From: an uncultured Gammaproteobacteria bacterium
GTDB taxonomy: Bacteria; Pseudomonadota; Gammaproteobacteria; Nitrosococcales; Methylophagaceae
Direction of reading: 5' to 3'
Length of the DNA: 64,000 bases
Assembly (NCBI GenBank): GCA_905479985.1
Contig: CAJQOM010000009.1
Span: 1-64,000 of the forward strand
Part shown: positions 1-7,309 of the stretch, piece after piece
Layout of the letters: the number at the start of each line of letters is the position of its first letter
How positions within the stretch are numbered: the stretch's first letter is position 1
Position numbers and translations under genes: made by a program
Notes under the pieces: generated by a model
The model's database searches: none
Told to the model about the DNA's origin: nothing
What the model saw: only the letters and a program-made list of their open reading frames with translations

Positions 1-137
1 AGTCATAGAGTCACTCCGGTCCTTTGTCGTGAAGGCGAATAATAAACAAGACGTTTATTCTGTTTATTGATCCAGGCTAGTTAAATATAGTCTCAACTTT
101 TTATAAATTAATCAAACAATCGACTGACTGCTCTGGG

Positions 138-165
138 TCGACAACTGCCATAGTGTGATTATAGA
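138..165 (+). promoter_or_regulatory. Candidate sigma70 promoter of csrA-like gene
   Basis: TCGACA at 138-143 and TATAGA at 160-165 are separated by 16 bases, close to the -35/-10 consensus. Transcription would start near 172 and give a leader of about 80 bases that contains the hairpin at 199-214. This is pattern matching only. Confidence 0.35.
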
Positions 166-198
166 AATAGAATACCTAAACGGATAAAGATGCCATTT

Positions 199-214
199 AA
201 GCCCGAGGGCTTTT
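199..214 (+). terminator. Small GC hairpin plus T run in csrA leader
   Basis: AAGCC pairs with GGCTT around a short CGAG loop and is followed by TTTT. It could be a weak terminator for a gene left of the window, or an attenuator-like hairpin in the leader of the csrA-like gene that starts 40 bases later. The stem is short, so either role is uncertain. Confidence 0.35.
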
Positions 215-254
215 AGTCTAAGATTAATATCGTTTATTTAAAAAGGATTTTATT

Positions 255-443
255 ATGCTGGTTGTAACGAGAAAAGAAGGTGAATCAATTTTAATCTATC
301 CAAACGATATACCGGAAGGAATGACAGTAGCTGAATTATTTTCTGACGGGCCTATAAGGGTAGAGCTTAAGAAAGCACATAATGTTCAATGTAAGCTTGG
401 TATTGATGCGCCTAAAGAATTGACGATTATTAGAGATGAGTAG
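255..443 (+). CDS. Divergent CsrA/RsmA-family RNA-binding regulator
   Basis: A 62-residue protein of the CsrA family. These homodimers bind GGA motifs in mRNA leaders and control translation and mRNA stability. The start MLVVTRKEGES matches the first strand of CsrA, with the conserved Arg6 and the GE pair. The end GIDAPKELTIIRDE matches the GVNAPKE...HRE segment that carries the second key Arg (here Arg60). Between them lies an extra stretch of roughly a dozen residues (around PEGMTVAELF) that ordinary CsrA lacks, and the usual C-terminal helix is almost absent. A good AAGGA site precedes the ATG. It sits alone beside a nuclease-like gene and tRNA-Phe, so it looks like an accessory paralogue and not the housekeeping copy. 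Family call is firm; RNA targets are unknown. Confidence 0.85.
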   Translation: MLVVTRKEGESILIYPNDIPEGMTVAELFSDGPIRVELKKAHNVQCKLGIDAPKELTIIRDE

Positions 444-497
444 CTTTGATGTAGAGTTTTCTTACACTAGAAAAATAAATGCGATTTTTAAAATGTC

Positions 498-1811
498 TTA
501 TGTTTTTATAGTACTACTCATAACTTGCTGTAAGAAGCGTTGAGCAATTTTTTCAATTTTTACTATAAAGCTTTGAGGGCCAATAAAGTCTCTACCTAGG
601 AGGTCTCTAGTTTGAATCTCGAATACCTTGATTTCATCACCAAAAGATTTGTCAACGACAGAGTATTGGTCACCAGCATCTCGCTCATCTAAAAGCTGTC
701 GTAGTGTTATTTCATCATTGACTGATTTTTTTCTAAGATAAATGGCTTTGATGAAGATATAGTCACTGGCTCCAACCCCTGATTGATCTAATACTTTCAA
801 TAAAGTTGATGTTTGGGATTGCGCCTTACCTTTGCTAATAATTATGTTCGTAGTACATCTTACTTCATGCCGAATAAAGTCTACTTCGATGTTGAATTGA
901 AAGGCCTTGTTTTTATTGATAATGAAAGAAGTAGATATAACCTTCTTTTCTTGTAGCATTTTCTCAATCAAAGATCCTCGATCTTCTTTAGCGAGCAGTT
1001 CTACAAGATAATCTGAAGTATCGGTAAGCTCCAAACTGATATCTTTTTCTTCTTGCTTGTATGCGGATATGAGAGTGTCTATCGTTGCCTTATCGATTTT
1101 TGCATTAGGATCGTAGGGATGAATTTTCGTAACGGCTGCTTTCCATTCTGCTCCCATGTGGTTATGGCTGCGTAGATGTTTATGATTGTCGATATACCTT
1201 CTTAATTCGGAGAGGATATATACATGGTCCTCATCATCTACGGCGTCAGTACGGATGAGCTTTTGGGCGGTTACACTAAGATATTTCCACGACCAGTGAT
1301 TTAATGTGAAGCTCTTTTTTTTAGTAGAAACAGGGCTGTCAGTTGGTGATGTGACCATTTCATTTGAAATTGAAATTATGTTGTTTACGCCAATTTCTTT
1401 TCCAAACTCTATGTATCTAGCTATCTGGTTTTCATCGATCAGGTTATTTCCTACTTTAGCTTCGATAAATGCCACCCACTCGATAACTGGATTGTGTTTA
1501 CCGCTGGTTATCACGAGCAGCCCATCAGGCCTGTTTTCTTTAGTAATGCTTTCAAGCTCAGTGTAAGCAAGTAGGCAAACATTTCTTGTTTTAATTTTAT
1601 TGACGCCAAGAGCGATTAGGAGTTCTTCACGGTATTCTTTGACAGCACATAGTGAGGCTAGAAAAATGGAAGTCGTTGGAACTTCGGTATCAGTATTACC
1701 AGAAGGGAATAGCCGAGCTTTTTTCTTATCTAGTTCATCAGAGTCATTAAGTCTGAATACTTGATGAAGATCGGAAAGGCTGGTTTTTCCGGGATCTACT
1801 TTCTTAATCAT
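498..1811 (-). CDS. PD-(D/E)XK nuclease-like protein of unknown function
   Basis: I do not recognise a named family for this 437-residue protein. The N-terminal half (about residues 90-150) carries a restriction-endonuclease-fold signature: an Asp in RPDGLLVI, then IEAKVG giving the E-x-K pair, then QIARY giving the Q-x(3)-Y found in several nucleases of this fold. The rest has no motif I can name; it is charged and appears mixed alpha/beta, with no signal peptide or membrane segment. It faces the csrA-like gene convergently and lies on the 3' side of tRNA-Phe, which suggests accessory DNA. Similar RPDG...VEAKVGNN proteins occur as lone hypotheticals in many bacteria (from memory). A DNA-acting or defence role is inference. 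Confidence 0.6.
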   Translation of the reverse strand: MIKKVDPGKTSLSDLHQVFRLNDSDELDKKKARLFPSGNTDTEVPTTSIFLASLCAVKEYREELLIALGVNKIKTRNVCLLAYTELESITKENRPDGLLVITSGKHNPVIEWVAFIEAKVGNNLIDENQIARYIEFGKEIGVNNIISISNEMVTSPTDSPVSTKKKSFTLNHWSWKYLSVTAQKLIRTDAVDDEDHVYILSELRRYIDNHKHLRSHNHMGAEWKAAVTKIHPYDPNAKIDKATIDTLISAYKQEEKDISLELTDTSDYLVELLAKEDRGSLIEKMLQEKKVISTSFIINKNKAFQFNIEVDFIRHEVRCTTNIIISKGKAQSQTSTLLKVLDQSGVGASDYIFIKAIYLRKKSVNDEITLRQLLDERDAGDQYSVVDKSFGDEIKVFEIQTRDLLGRDFIGPQSFIVKIEKIAQRFLQQVMSSTIKT

Positions 1812-1920
1812 TCTTAATTCCTTCCTTGGTTTAAATGCTCCAATGATTATAAATTCAGAATGAGAAGATTAGCAAGAGAAGGAGACTGGCGTAGATATTT
1901 AGTGCTAAATGCGGCATGAA

Positions 1921-1940
1921 CCTTACCCCTGCCTTACCCC
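1921..1940. repeat. Short tandem direct repeat beside tRNA-Phe
   Basis: The nine-base unit CCTTACCCC occurs twice, separated by TG, just 3' of the tRNA-Phe terminator. Its place at the edge of the accessory region makes it a possible leftover of an integration module, but two copies of nine bases are weak evidence. Confidence 0.45.
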
Positions 1941-1943
1941 ATT

Positions 1944-1976
1944 AAAAAAGCCCCAGCATAGAAACTATGCTGGGGC
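1944..1976 (-). terminator. Rho-independent terminator of tRNA-Phe
   Basis: An 11-12 bp perfect stem (GCCCCAGCATA at 1950-1960 with its complement at 1966-1976) with a tiny loop is followed on the minus strand by six T. It lies 12 bases past the tRNA 3' end, so it very likely ends the tRNA transcript. Confidence 0.88.
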
Positions 1977-1987
1977 CTAGTATTTAA

Positions 1988-2063
1988 TGGTGGCTCGACC
2001 TGGAATCGAACCAGGGACACAGGGATTTTCAATCCCTTGCTCTACCGACTGAGCTATCGAGCC
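1988..2063 (-). tRNA. tRNA-Phe (GAA)
   Basis: The minus strand reads as a full 76-base cloverleaf: acceptor GGCTCGA paired with TCGAGCC, D-arm with AGCTCAG..GGTAGAGC, anticodon stem GGGAT/ATCCC with loop TTGAAAA (anticodon GAA), T-arm with GGTTCGATTCC, discriminator A and an encoded CCA. A near-consensus promoter and a strong terminator flank it. tRNA 3' ends are common integration sites. Here the 3' end points toward the csrA-like and nuclease-like genes, which fits an island inserted on that side. Confidence 0.97.
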
Positions 2064-2076
2064 ATCAAGGTGGCGT

Positions 2077-2105
2077 ATTAAACCTGTTGAGGCCATTTGT
2101 GTCAA
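2077..2105 (-). promoter_or_regulatory. Sigma70 promoter of tRNA-Phe
   Basis: On the minus strand TTGACA (2100-2105) is followed after exactly 17 bases by TTTAAT (2077-2082). This is a near-perfect promoter ending 13 bases before the tRNA 5' end, as expected for a highly transcribed stable RNA. Confidence 0.8.
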
Positions 2106-2185
2106 GTGGCTGGCTCATTTATTTGGCTTTTATTGAATGCTTGTCACTCTTTTTAAGTGATGGTTTCGGTGCATTTTAGGTGTTT

Positions 2186-3856
2186 CTAAAACAAACTTTT
2201 TAGGGTGTCTGGGTTAAGTTCGCGAATCCATTTTGGCGTAGGTGAAAGCCCGTTTAGTTGGGGTAATATCTCAAGGCCTTGCTCTAAAGTATGGATGATA
2301 ATCAACGGTAAGTATTGCTGAAGCATTTTTGCTAAGTTGCTGATATTCATATCTGCTTTTATGCTGGTGCTGATGTCTTTTAAAAGCTGGGGAAGATTGC
2401 ATTGTGCGAATAGGCTCGGGATGGCGGTGATATGGAGTTGATGTTCGGTTAGCGTGTAGTTAAAGCCGAATTGTTGTAGTGCTGTTTGGTGTTGGCTAAA
2501 CAGTGTTATCTCATCAGCGGATAGTGAGACTTTAATGGGAACGAGAATAGGGCGTGAGCTTAAGGTATTGGTCTCAATGGCGTGTTGAAATTGCTGTTGG
2601 CGAAGTTGTTGCTCTGCCGTTTGAAGATCTAGAAGACAATGTTGGTCCTGATTACGGGTCAATAGGTATCTTTGATCCAATAATGTAATGGCTGTACCGA
2701 AGTCAGTGTTGGAGGATAGCTTTGCTTGTTTAGGATGTTGGTAGCTTGGTGCGGTTTCAGCAATTGTCAGTGGCGGCGCTATTGGTTCGTTAACGGATGT
2801 CGGTATCAGTGACGTTTGTTGTGCTGTTTTCGCAGGTTCGATTTTATAGGTGGGGTCATTTTGTGAGGTCAAAGCATCACTAATGGCTTTGTTGATCAAG
2901 CCATGGATGAGGCGGCCATCTCGGAACCGGACTTCATGTTTGGTGGGGTGAACATTGATGTCGACGCGGTCTAACGGCATAGTGAGGTAGAGTACGAAAG
3001 CCGGGTAACGGCCATCTGGGATATGGTCAGCGTAGGCTTGGCGAATGGCGTGGTTGATGACACGGTCTCGGATCACGCGGCCATTAATAAAGAAGTAGTG
3101 GACATCTGTTTGAGGTCGATGGCCTTCAGCAGTAGCTACCCAGCCGTGGAGTTCGATATCGTCATAGGATTGTTCAATATAGAGACTATGACTTAAAAAA
3201 GTTTTGCCACAAATTTTGGCAACCCGTTGTTGGCGTTGCTCGGCGGTTTTAGCGGCGGGCAGTTTTAGGTTGCTTGAACTGGAAAGTTGGCCGTGAAATC
3301 CGGTTTCAAATTGGCTTAACGCGAGTCGATGCAGTGTGGTGACAATATGGTTGAGTTCGGTTTTATCGCCTTTTAGAAAATGACGTCGGGCAGGAACGTT
3401 GAAGAAGAGATCTCTCACTTCAAGGGTGGTGCCATCAGGATGGGTGGTTGGCGTTAAGCTCTCGTTGCTCGCATTGTATTGCCAGGCATGTTCGTTATGG
3501 GCTTGCTTCGAACTCAAGGTGAGTTGGGATATTGAGCCGATACTGGGCAAGGCCTCGCCTCGAAAACCGAGACTGGCGATATGACTGAGTTGCTCGGTTG
3601 ATGTGAGTTTGCTGGTGGCGTGACGGCTTAATGCTAGGGCAAGGTCATCAGGATGAATGCCTTGGCCATTATCTCTGATTCGGATGAGTTTACTGCCGGC
3701 ACCTTCGATGTGGATTGTGATGTCGGTTGCGCCAGCATCAAGGCTATTTTCGATCAGTTCTTTGACGACCGATGCCGGGCGTTCAATGACTTCTCCAGCG
3801 GCAATTTGGTTGGCAAGGTGCAGGGGAAGGGCATGGATACGGTGTGGGTGAGTCAT
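2186..3856 (-). CDS. mutL: DNA mismatch repair protein MutL
   Basis: MutL links MutS mismatch recognition to strand incision and unwinding. The N-terminal GHKL ATPase is clear: ELIENSLDAGA (Asn for Mg-ATP) near residue 35, DNGQGI near 62, GFRGEAL near 96, then the transducer with VDINVHPTKHEVRF. A linker follows at about 330-375 and then a dimerisation domain. The C-terminal domain aligns with the E. coli type: at the place where nicking MutLs have DQHAxxERxxYE it reads DQHCLLDLQTAEQ, so the metal-binding endonuclease motif is missing. That implies a separate MutH nickase and Dam methylation elsewhere. At 556 residues it is slightly shorter than E. coli MutL. It follows amiB by 33 bases. The usual downstream miaA and hfq are absent. 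Confidence 0.96.
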   Translation of the reverse strand: MTHPHRIHALPLHLANQIAAGEVIERPASVVKELIENSLDAGATDITIHIEGAGSKLIRIRDNGQGIHPDDLALALSRHATSKLTSTEQLSHIASLGFRGEALPSIGSISQLTLSSKQAHNEHAWQYNASNESLTPTTHPDGTTLEVRDLFFNVPARRHFLKGDKTELNHIVTTLHRLALSQFETGFHGQLSSSSNLKLPAAKTAEQRQQRVAKICGKTFLSHSLYIEQSYDDIELHGWVATAEGHRPQTDVHYFFINGRVIRDRVINHAIRQAYADHIPDGRYPAFVLYLTMPLDRVDINVHPTKHEVRFRDGRLIHGLINKAISDALTSQNDPTYKIEPAKTAQQTSLIPTSVNEPIAPPLTIAETAPSYQHPKQAKLSSNTDFGTAITLLDQRYLLTRNQDQHCLLDLQTAEQQLRQQQFQHAIETNTLSSRPILVPIKVSLSADEITLFSQHQTALQQFGFNYTLTEHQLHITAIPSLFAQCNLPQLLKDISTSIKADMNISNLAKMLQQYLPLIIIHTLEQGLEILPQLNGLSPTPKWIRELNPDTLKSLF

Positions 3857-3889
3857 GCCATTATTCTAGCAGTATCGTTATCGGCTGGC

Positions 3890-5203
3890 TTAAGGAATAA
3901 ACAGCACGTCGCCTATTTTCAAGACATCATGAGTGAGGCCGTTATTGGACTTTAATTCAGCGAGTTTGACTTGATAGCGTTGGGCGATAGTACTGAGCGT
4001 ATCACCTCGACTGACAATGTGTTTTTGTGCTGTTTGCGTGCCTAAAGGCGGATTGCGTTGGAAGTAGTTGCGGATGCCGGACATCATTGCGAGCGCTAAT
4101 TTGTTTTGGTGACTGCTGCTGCGTAACTTTTTTTCTTCAGCAGGATTAGAGATAAAAGCCGTCTCAACTAAAATCGATGGAATGTCGGGTGACTTTAAGA
4201 CCACAAAAGCGGCGGATTCAACATGTTTTTTATGAGTGTTACCGACGCGTTTCAAACCAGATAACACGGTTTCTGCGACTTCTGTGCTGGCGACGAGGCT
4301 CGCGGTTTGTGAGAGATCGAGTAACACTAAGGCTAAATCGTCATCTTTGTCATCAATACTGATGCCGCCGACTAAGTCAGCTGCATTTTCTTTATCGGCT
4401 AACATTTGGGCTGCTTCACTACTGGCCCCGCGTTCAGACAAGACAAAGACGGATGCGCCTTTGGCTTCACGGCGATGAAAGGCATCGGCATGGATTGAGA
4501 TAAACATGTCGGCCTTTTGTTTTCTGGCGCGTTTTATTCTGCCGCGAAGGCTGATAAAGATGTCGCTGTTGCGGGTGAGGTAGGCGCGCATTCCAGGTTC
4601 TTTGTTGACTAATTTAGCCAATTTACGGGCGATGGCTAAGACGATGTCCTTTTCTTTGGTGCCACGTTTGCCAATGGCGCCGGTGTCTTTGCCGCCGTGG
4701 CCTGCATCGATGGCAATGACGATGTCCCTTCTGGGCTGCGGCTTGATGGTCTTTTTAACTTTTTTGATGACTTTAGGTTTGTCGATTTTCTTTGTTGGTT
4801 TTTTAGCGATGGGAAAAGTTTTGGTTGAGAGATCAATAATGAGCCGGTGTGGATGACTGCCTGTTGGTGAAAGTAGTTGGGTTTTGTATTCGCGTGCGGC
4901 AGCTAAATCAAGTACGACACGAAGGATGTCGTTTTCCTTTTGAGCGTAGCGAATATTTTTGATGGGTGTGCCAGCGAAGTCTGGGAGTTTGATGATACTC
5001 CACTGTTTGGTTTTTTTGAGGTCGATGACAATGCGATCAGGCTGGTCTAATTTGAAGCTGGTGTAGCTTGTTTCGCCTTTGAGATCAAAGACTAAACGTG
5101 TGTCTTGATTCGTTTGTGATATACGGATGTTGTTGATACCTGCAGCCCAAGCACTCGTTACTGACAGTGTCAGTAAAATAAGACTTAAAAAGAGTCTGTG
5201 CAT
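3890..5203 (-). CDS. amiB: N-acetylmuramoyl-L-alanine amidase (AmiB type)
   Basis: A periplasmic zinc amidase that cuts the stem peptide from MurNAc during septum splitting. A signal peptide ends near residue 20 (SAWA). An AMIN targeting domain spans about 22-130 and a basic Lys/Pro linker about 130-160. The amidase_3 domain (160-380) shows the zinc ligands in IDAGHGGKDTGA, the Glu in KEKDIV, the His in ISIHADAF, and the catalytic Glu in VETAFISN. A C-terminal LysM (HIVSRGDTLSTIAQRY onward) binds glycan and matches the AmiB architecture. The position between tsaE and mutL is also that of E. coli amiB. It probably needs an EnvC/NlpD-type activator, not seen in this window. Confidence 0.94.
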   Translation of the reverse strand: MHRLFLSLILLTLSVTSAWAAGINNIRISQTNQDTRLVFDLKGETSYTSFKLDQPDRIVIDLKKTKQWSIIKLPDFAGTPIKNIRYAQKENDILRVVLDLAAAREYKTQLLSPTGSHPHRLIIDLSTKTFPIAKKPTKKIDKPKVIKKVKKTIKPQPRRDIVIAIDAGHGGKDTGAIGKRGTKEKDIVLAIARKLAKLVNKEPGMRAYLTRNSDIFISLRGRIKRARKQKADMFISIHADAFHRREAKGASVFVLSERGASSEAAQMLADKENAADLVGGISIDDKDDDLALVLLDLSQTASLVASTEVAETVLSGLKRVGNTHKKHVESAAFVVLKSPDIPSILVETAFISNPAEEKKLRSSSHQNKLALAMMSGIRNYFQRNPPLGTQTAQKHIVSRGDTLSTIAQRYQVKLAELKSNNGLTHDVLKIGDVLFIP

Positions 5204-5261
5204 GAGTGGGGATATCCTTAAAATAACTTAGGCGGTATTGTCTGATTGTGCTCATGAAAAA

Positions 5262-5741
5262 TCAAGTTGAGCGTGATGATGTGTAATGTTGTTGGAGGCC
5301 CTGATAGAGTGTTTTGGCGGCATTAGATATTGGCGTTAGTGTGACTTGTCTACCTAGTTTTTGATACTTAAGTGAAATAATTAAGTCTGGTGGTGGTAGA
5401 TAATTGCCACCTTGCGCTGGCCATTCGATTAAACATAGGGCGTTATTGCCAAGGTAGTCGTCTAGGCCGATATATTCAAGCTCTTCTGGATCGGCTAAAC
5501 GGTATAAGTCGAAGTGGTAGATAGTTCTGCCAGCTAAAAGATATTGTTCTACTAAGGTATAGGTAGGGCTCTTAACATGGCCAGTGTGGCCAAGAGCGGT
5601 TAATAGGCCCCGAGTAAGGGTGGTTTTTCCTGCGCCTAATTCGCCTTCTAAATGAATCGTAAAAGCATTGTTTGGGCAATGTTCTGAGATTTGCTTGCCG
5701 AGCAGCAAGGTTGCGGATTCATCGTTTAATGTCAATAACAT
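5262..5741 (-). CDS. tsaE: tRNA t6A biosynthesis ATPase TsaE
   Basis: TsaE is the ATPase partner of TsaB/TsaD in threonylcarbamoyl-adenosine (t6A37) formation on ANN-decoding tRNAs. The P-loop is GELGAGKTT near residue 34, the switch-like SPTYTLVEQY follows, then HFDLYRLADPEEL and the LIEWP motif. The length of 159 residues is normal. It begins 6 bases after nnr and lies 58 bases before amiB in the same direction, so it is most likely co-transcribed. Confidence 0.95.
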   Translation of the reverse strand: MLLTLNDESATLLLGKQISEHCPNNAFTIHLEGELGAGKTTLTRGLLTALGHTGHVKSPTYTLVEQYLLAGRTIYHFDLYRLADPEELEYIGLDDYLGNNALCLIEWPAQGGNYLPPPDLIISLKYQKLGRQVTLTPISNAAKTLYQGLQQHYTSSRST

Positions 5742-5747
5742 AATGTT

Positions 5748-7235
5748 TTAGTAAATTAAATTGGCTAAGTGTCTTAGATGAGGCATTAAATCCATTGCAA
5801 GCATACCCCGTTCGCCATTTTGTTTCGCGGCTTTGTCGCCGGCCATGCCGTGAAGGGTAACGCCAATGGAGGCGGCATCCATTAGCGAGAAGCCTTGGGC
5901 TATCAGGCTGCCGATAACACCCGCAAGCACGTCTCCCATACCGCCACTGCTCATGCCGGGATTACCGGCCGTGGAAAGATGGATTGGCTTTTCGCCATTA
6001 TGAATCAAAGTACCCGCGCCTTTTAGCACCACGATACCGCCATAAATTTTTTGAAGTTCTTGTACAGCGTTAAAACGATCGGCTTGAATATCTGCTGAGG
6101 TACAGTTGAGCAAGCGCGCTGCCTCACCCGGGTGTGGGGTTAAGATCCAGTGCTTATGATGCTGTGTGTTTTGGCTTAGTAAGTTAAGTGCATCAGCATC
6201 GACAACGAGCGGTAGTTTGGTATTAATCGCCTTTTGGAATAGGCCTTTGGCCCAATGACTTTGACCTAAGCCGGGACCAATAATAAGGGCGTTGGCGGCG
6301 TTGAGTAGTGGATCTAACTCATCAGGCGCTTCGACGCCATGGCACATGAGTTCAGGACGGGTTTGGTTCAGTAATGCACTATGGGCGCTACGTGTGGCAA
6401 TACTGGTTAAGCCTGCTCCGACCCGCGCGCCAGCTTCTGCAGCGAGTCGGACTGCGCCAGACATACCCACATCGCCACCGATAATTAATAAGTGGCCATA
6501 AAGGCCTTTGTGGCCTGTCCGTTCACGTGGCGCTAGCTGGTAGGCCTCTTTTTCTAAACTGACGCGGCGGGCAACGGGGGGGAAATGATTGTAAACTGCT
6601 GGCGGTGTATCAAGTGAGTCAAACTGGACTTTGCCGCAGTGATTGGGGCCATCTCCTGTGAATAAACCCGTATTAAGACCAATAAAATTGAGTGTCATTG
6701 TTGCGTTGACTGCTGTCCCCAAGACGTTACCAGTATCGGCATGAAGACCTGAGGGAATATCGAGGGATAGGACGGGTGAACGTTTTGTCTGGTTGATCGC
6801 GTCAATGACAGCACTGGCTTCACCTTCAATGGCCCGGTTGAGACCCGTACCGAAAATAGCGTCGACAACGACATCCGTTGAGGGTAACTTTTCTTGGAAG
6901 CGGTGAATCTCGATGCCGATTGCAAGTAAGGCATCTTTCGCAGCAGAGGCTGTTTTTGTGAGTGACTTTTCATCACCGAGTTGTAGGATCATGACGCGGT
7001 AATCATAGGCTGCTGCTTGACGGGCTAGTTCGAAACCATCGCCTCCATTATTGCCAGTGCCACATAAGATAAGGATGCGTTCCGCTCTAGGCCAATGTTG
7101 TTTTATGGTGGCCAAGGCGGAAGCGCCGGCACGGGTCATTAACTCTGAAAAGGAAAGATTATGCTGTTCGGTGGCAATACGCTCTAATTCACGCGTTTGT
7201 TCGGCAGTGTAGAGGTCGTGTGGCACATTTAACAT
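5748..7235 (-). CDS. nnr: Bifunctional NAD(P)H-hydrate epimerase/dehydratase
   Basis: This cytosolic repair enzyme restores NADH and NADPH from their damaged hydrates. The N-terminal epimerase domain (about 1-215) has the nucleotide-binding CGTGNNGGDGFELAR. The C-terminal ADP/ATP-dependent dehydratase (about 225-495) has HKGLYGHLLIIGG, LTPHPGEAARL and the catalytic SSGGMGDVLAG. At 495 residues it is the usual two-domain length. It heads the nnr-tsaE-amiB-mutL run and is divergent from queG across about 75 bases, as in E. coli. Confidence 0.95.
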   Translation of the reverse strand: MLNVPHDLYTAEQTRELERIATEQHNLSFSELMTRAGASALATIKQHWPRAERILILCGTGNNGGDGFELARQAAAYDYRVMILQLGDEKSLTKTASAAKDALLAIGIEIHRFQEKLPSTDVVVDAIFGTGLNRAIEGEASAVIDAINQTKRSPVLSLDIPSGLHADTGNVLGTAVNATMTLNFIGLNTGLFTGDGPNHCGKVQFDSLDTPPAVYNHFPPVARRVSLEKEAYQLAPRERTGHKGLYGHLLIIGGDVGMSGAVRLAAEAGARVGAGLTSIATRSAHSALLNQTRPELMCHGVEAPDELDPLLNAANALIIGPGLGQSHWAKGLFQKAINTKLPLVVDADALNLLSQNTQHHKHWILTPHPGEAARLLNCTSADIQADRFNAVQELQKIYGGIVVLKGAGTLIHNGEKPIHLSTAGNPGMSSGGMGDVLAGVIGSLIAQGFSLMDAASIGVTLHGMAGDKAAKQNGERGMLAMDLMPHLRHLANLIY

Positions 7236-7309
7236 GCGATTTTTCCAATTTGGTCTGAGACTATATTTAGTCCTATTGAATATGGTGTTGCTTCCTTATA
7301 ATAGCCTGT

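Larger units (their letters stand above)
1..254 (+). other. Upstream region of the csrA-like gene, no gene seen
   Basis: I see no convincing coding sequence here. The stretch is AT-rich and ends with an AAGGA ribosome binding site a few bases before the csrA-like ATG at 255. It holds a candidate promoter at 138-165 and a small hairpin at 199-214, both listed separately. The 3' end of an upstream gene could lie left of the window. Confidence 0.5.
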
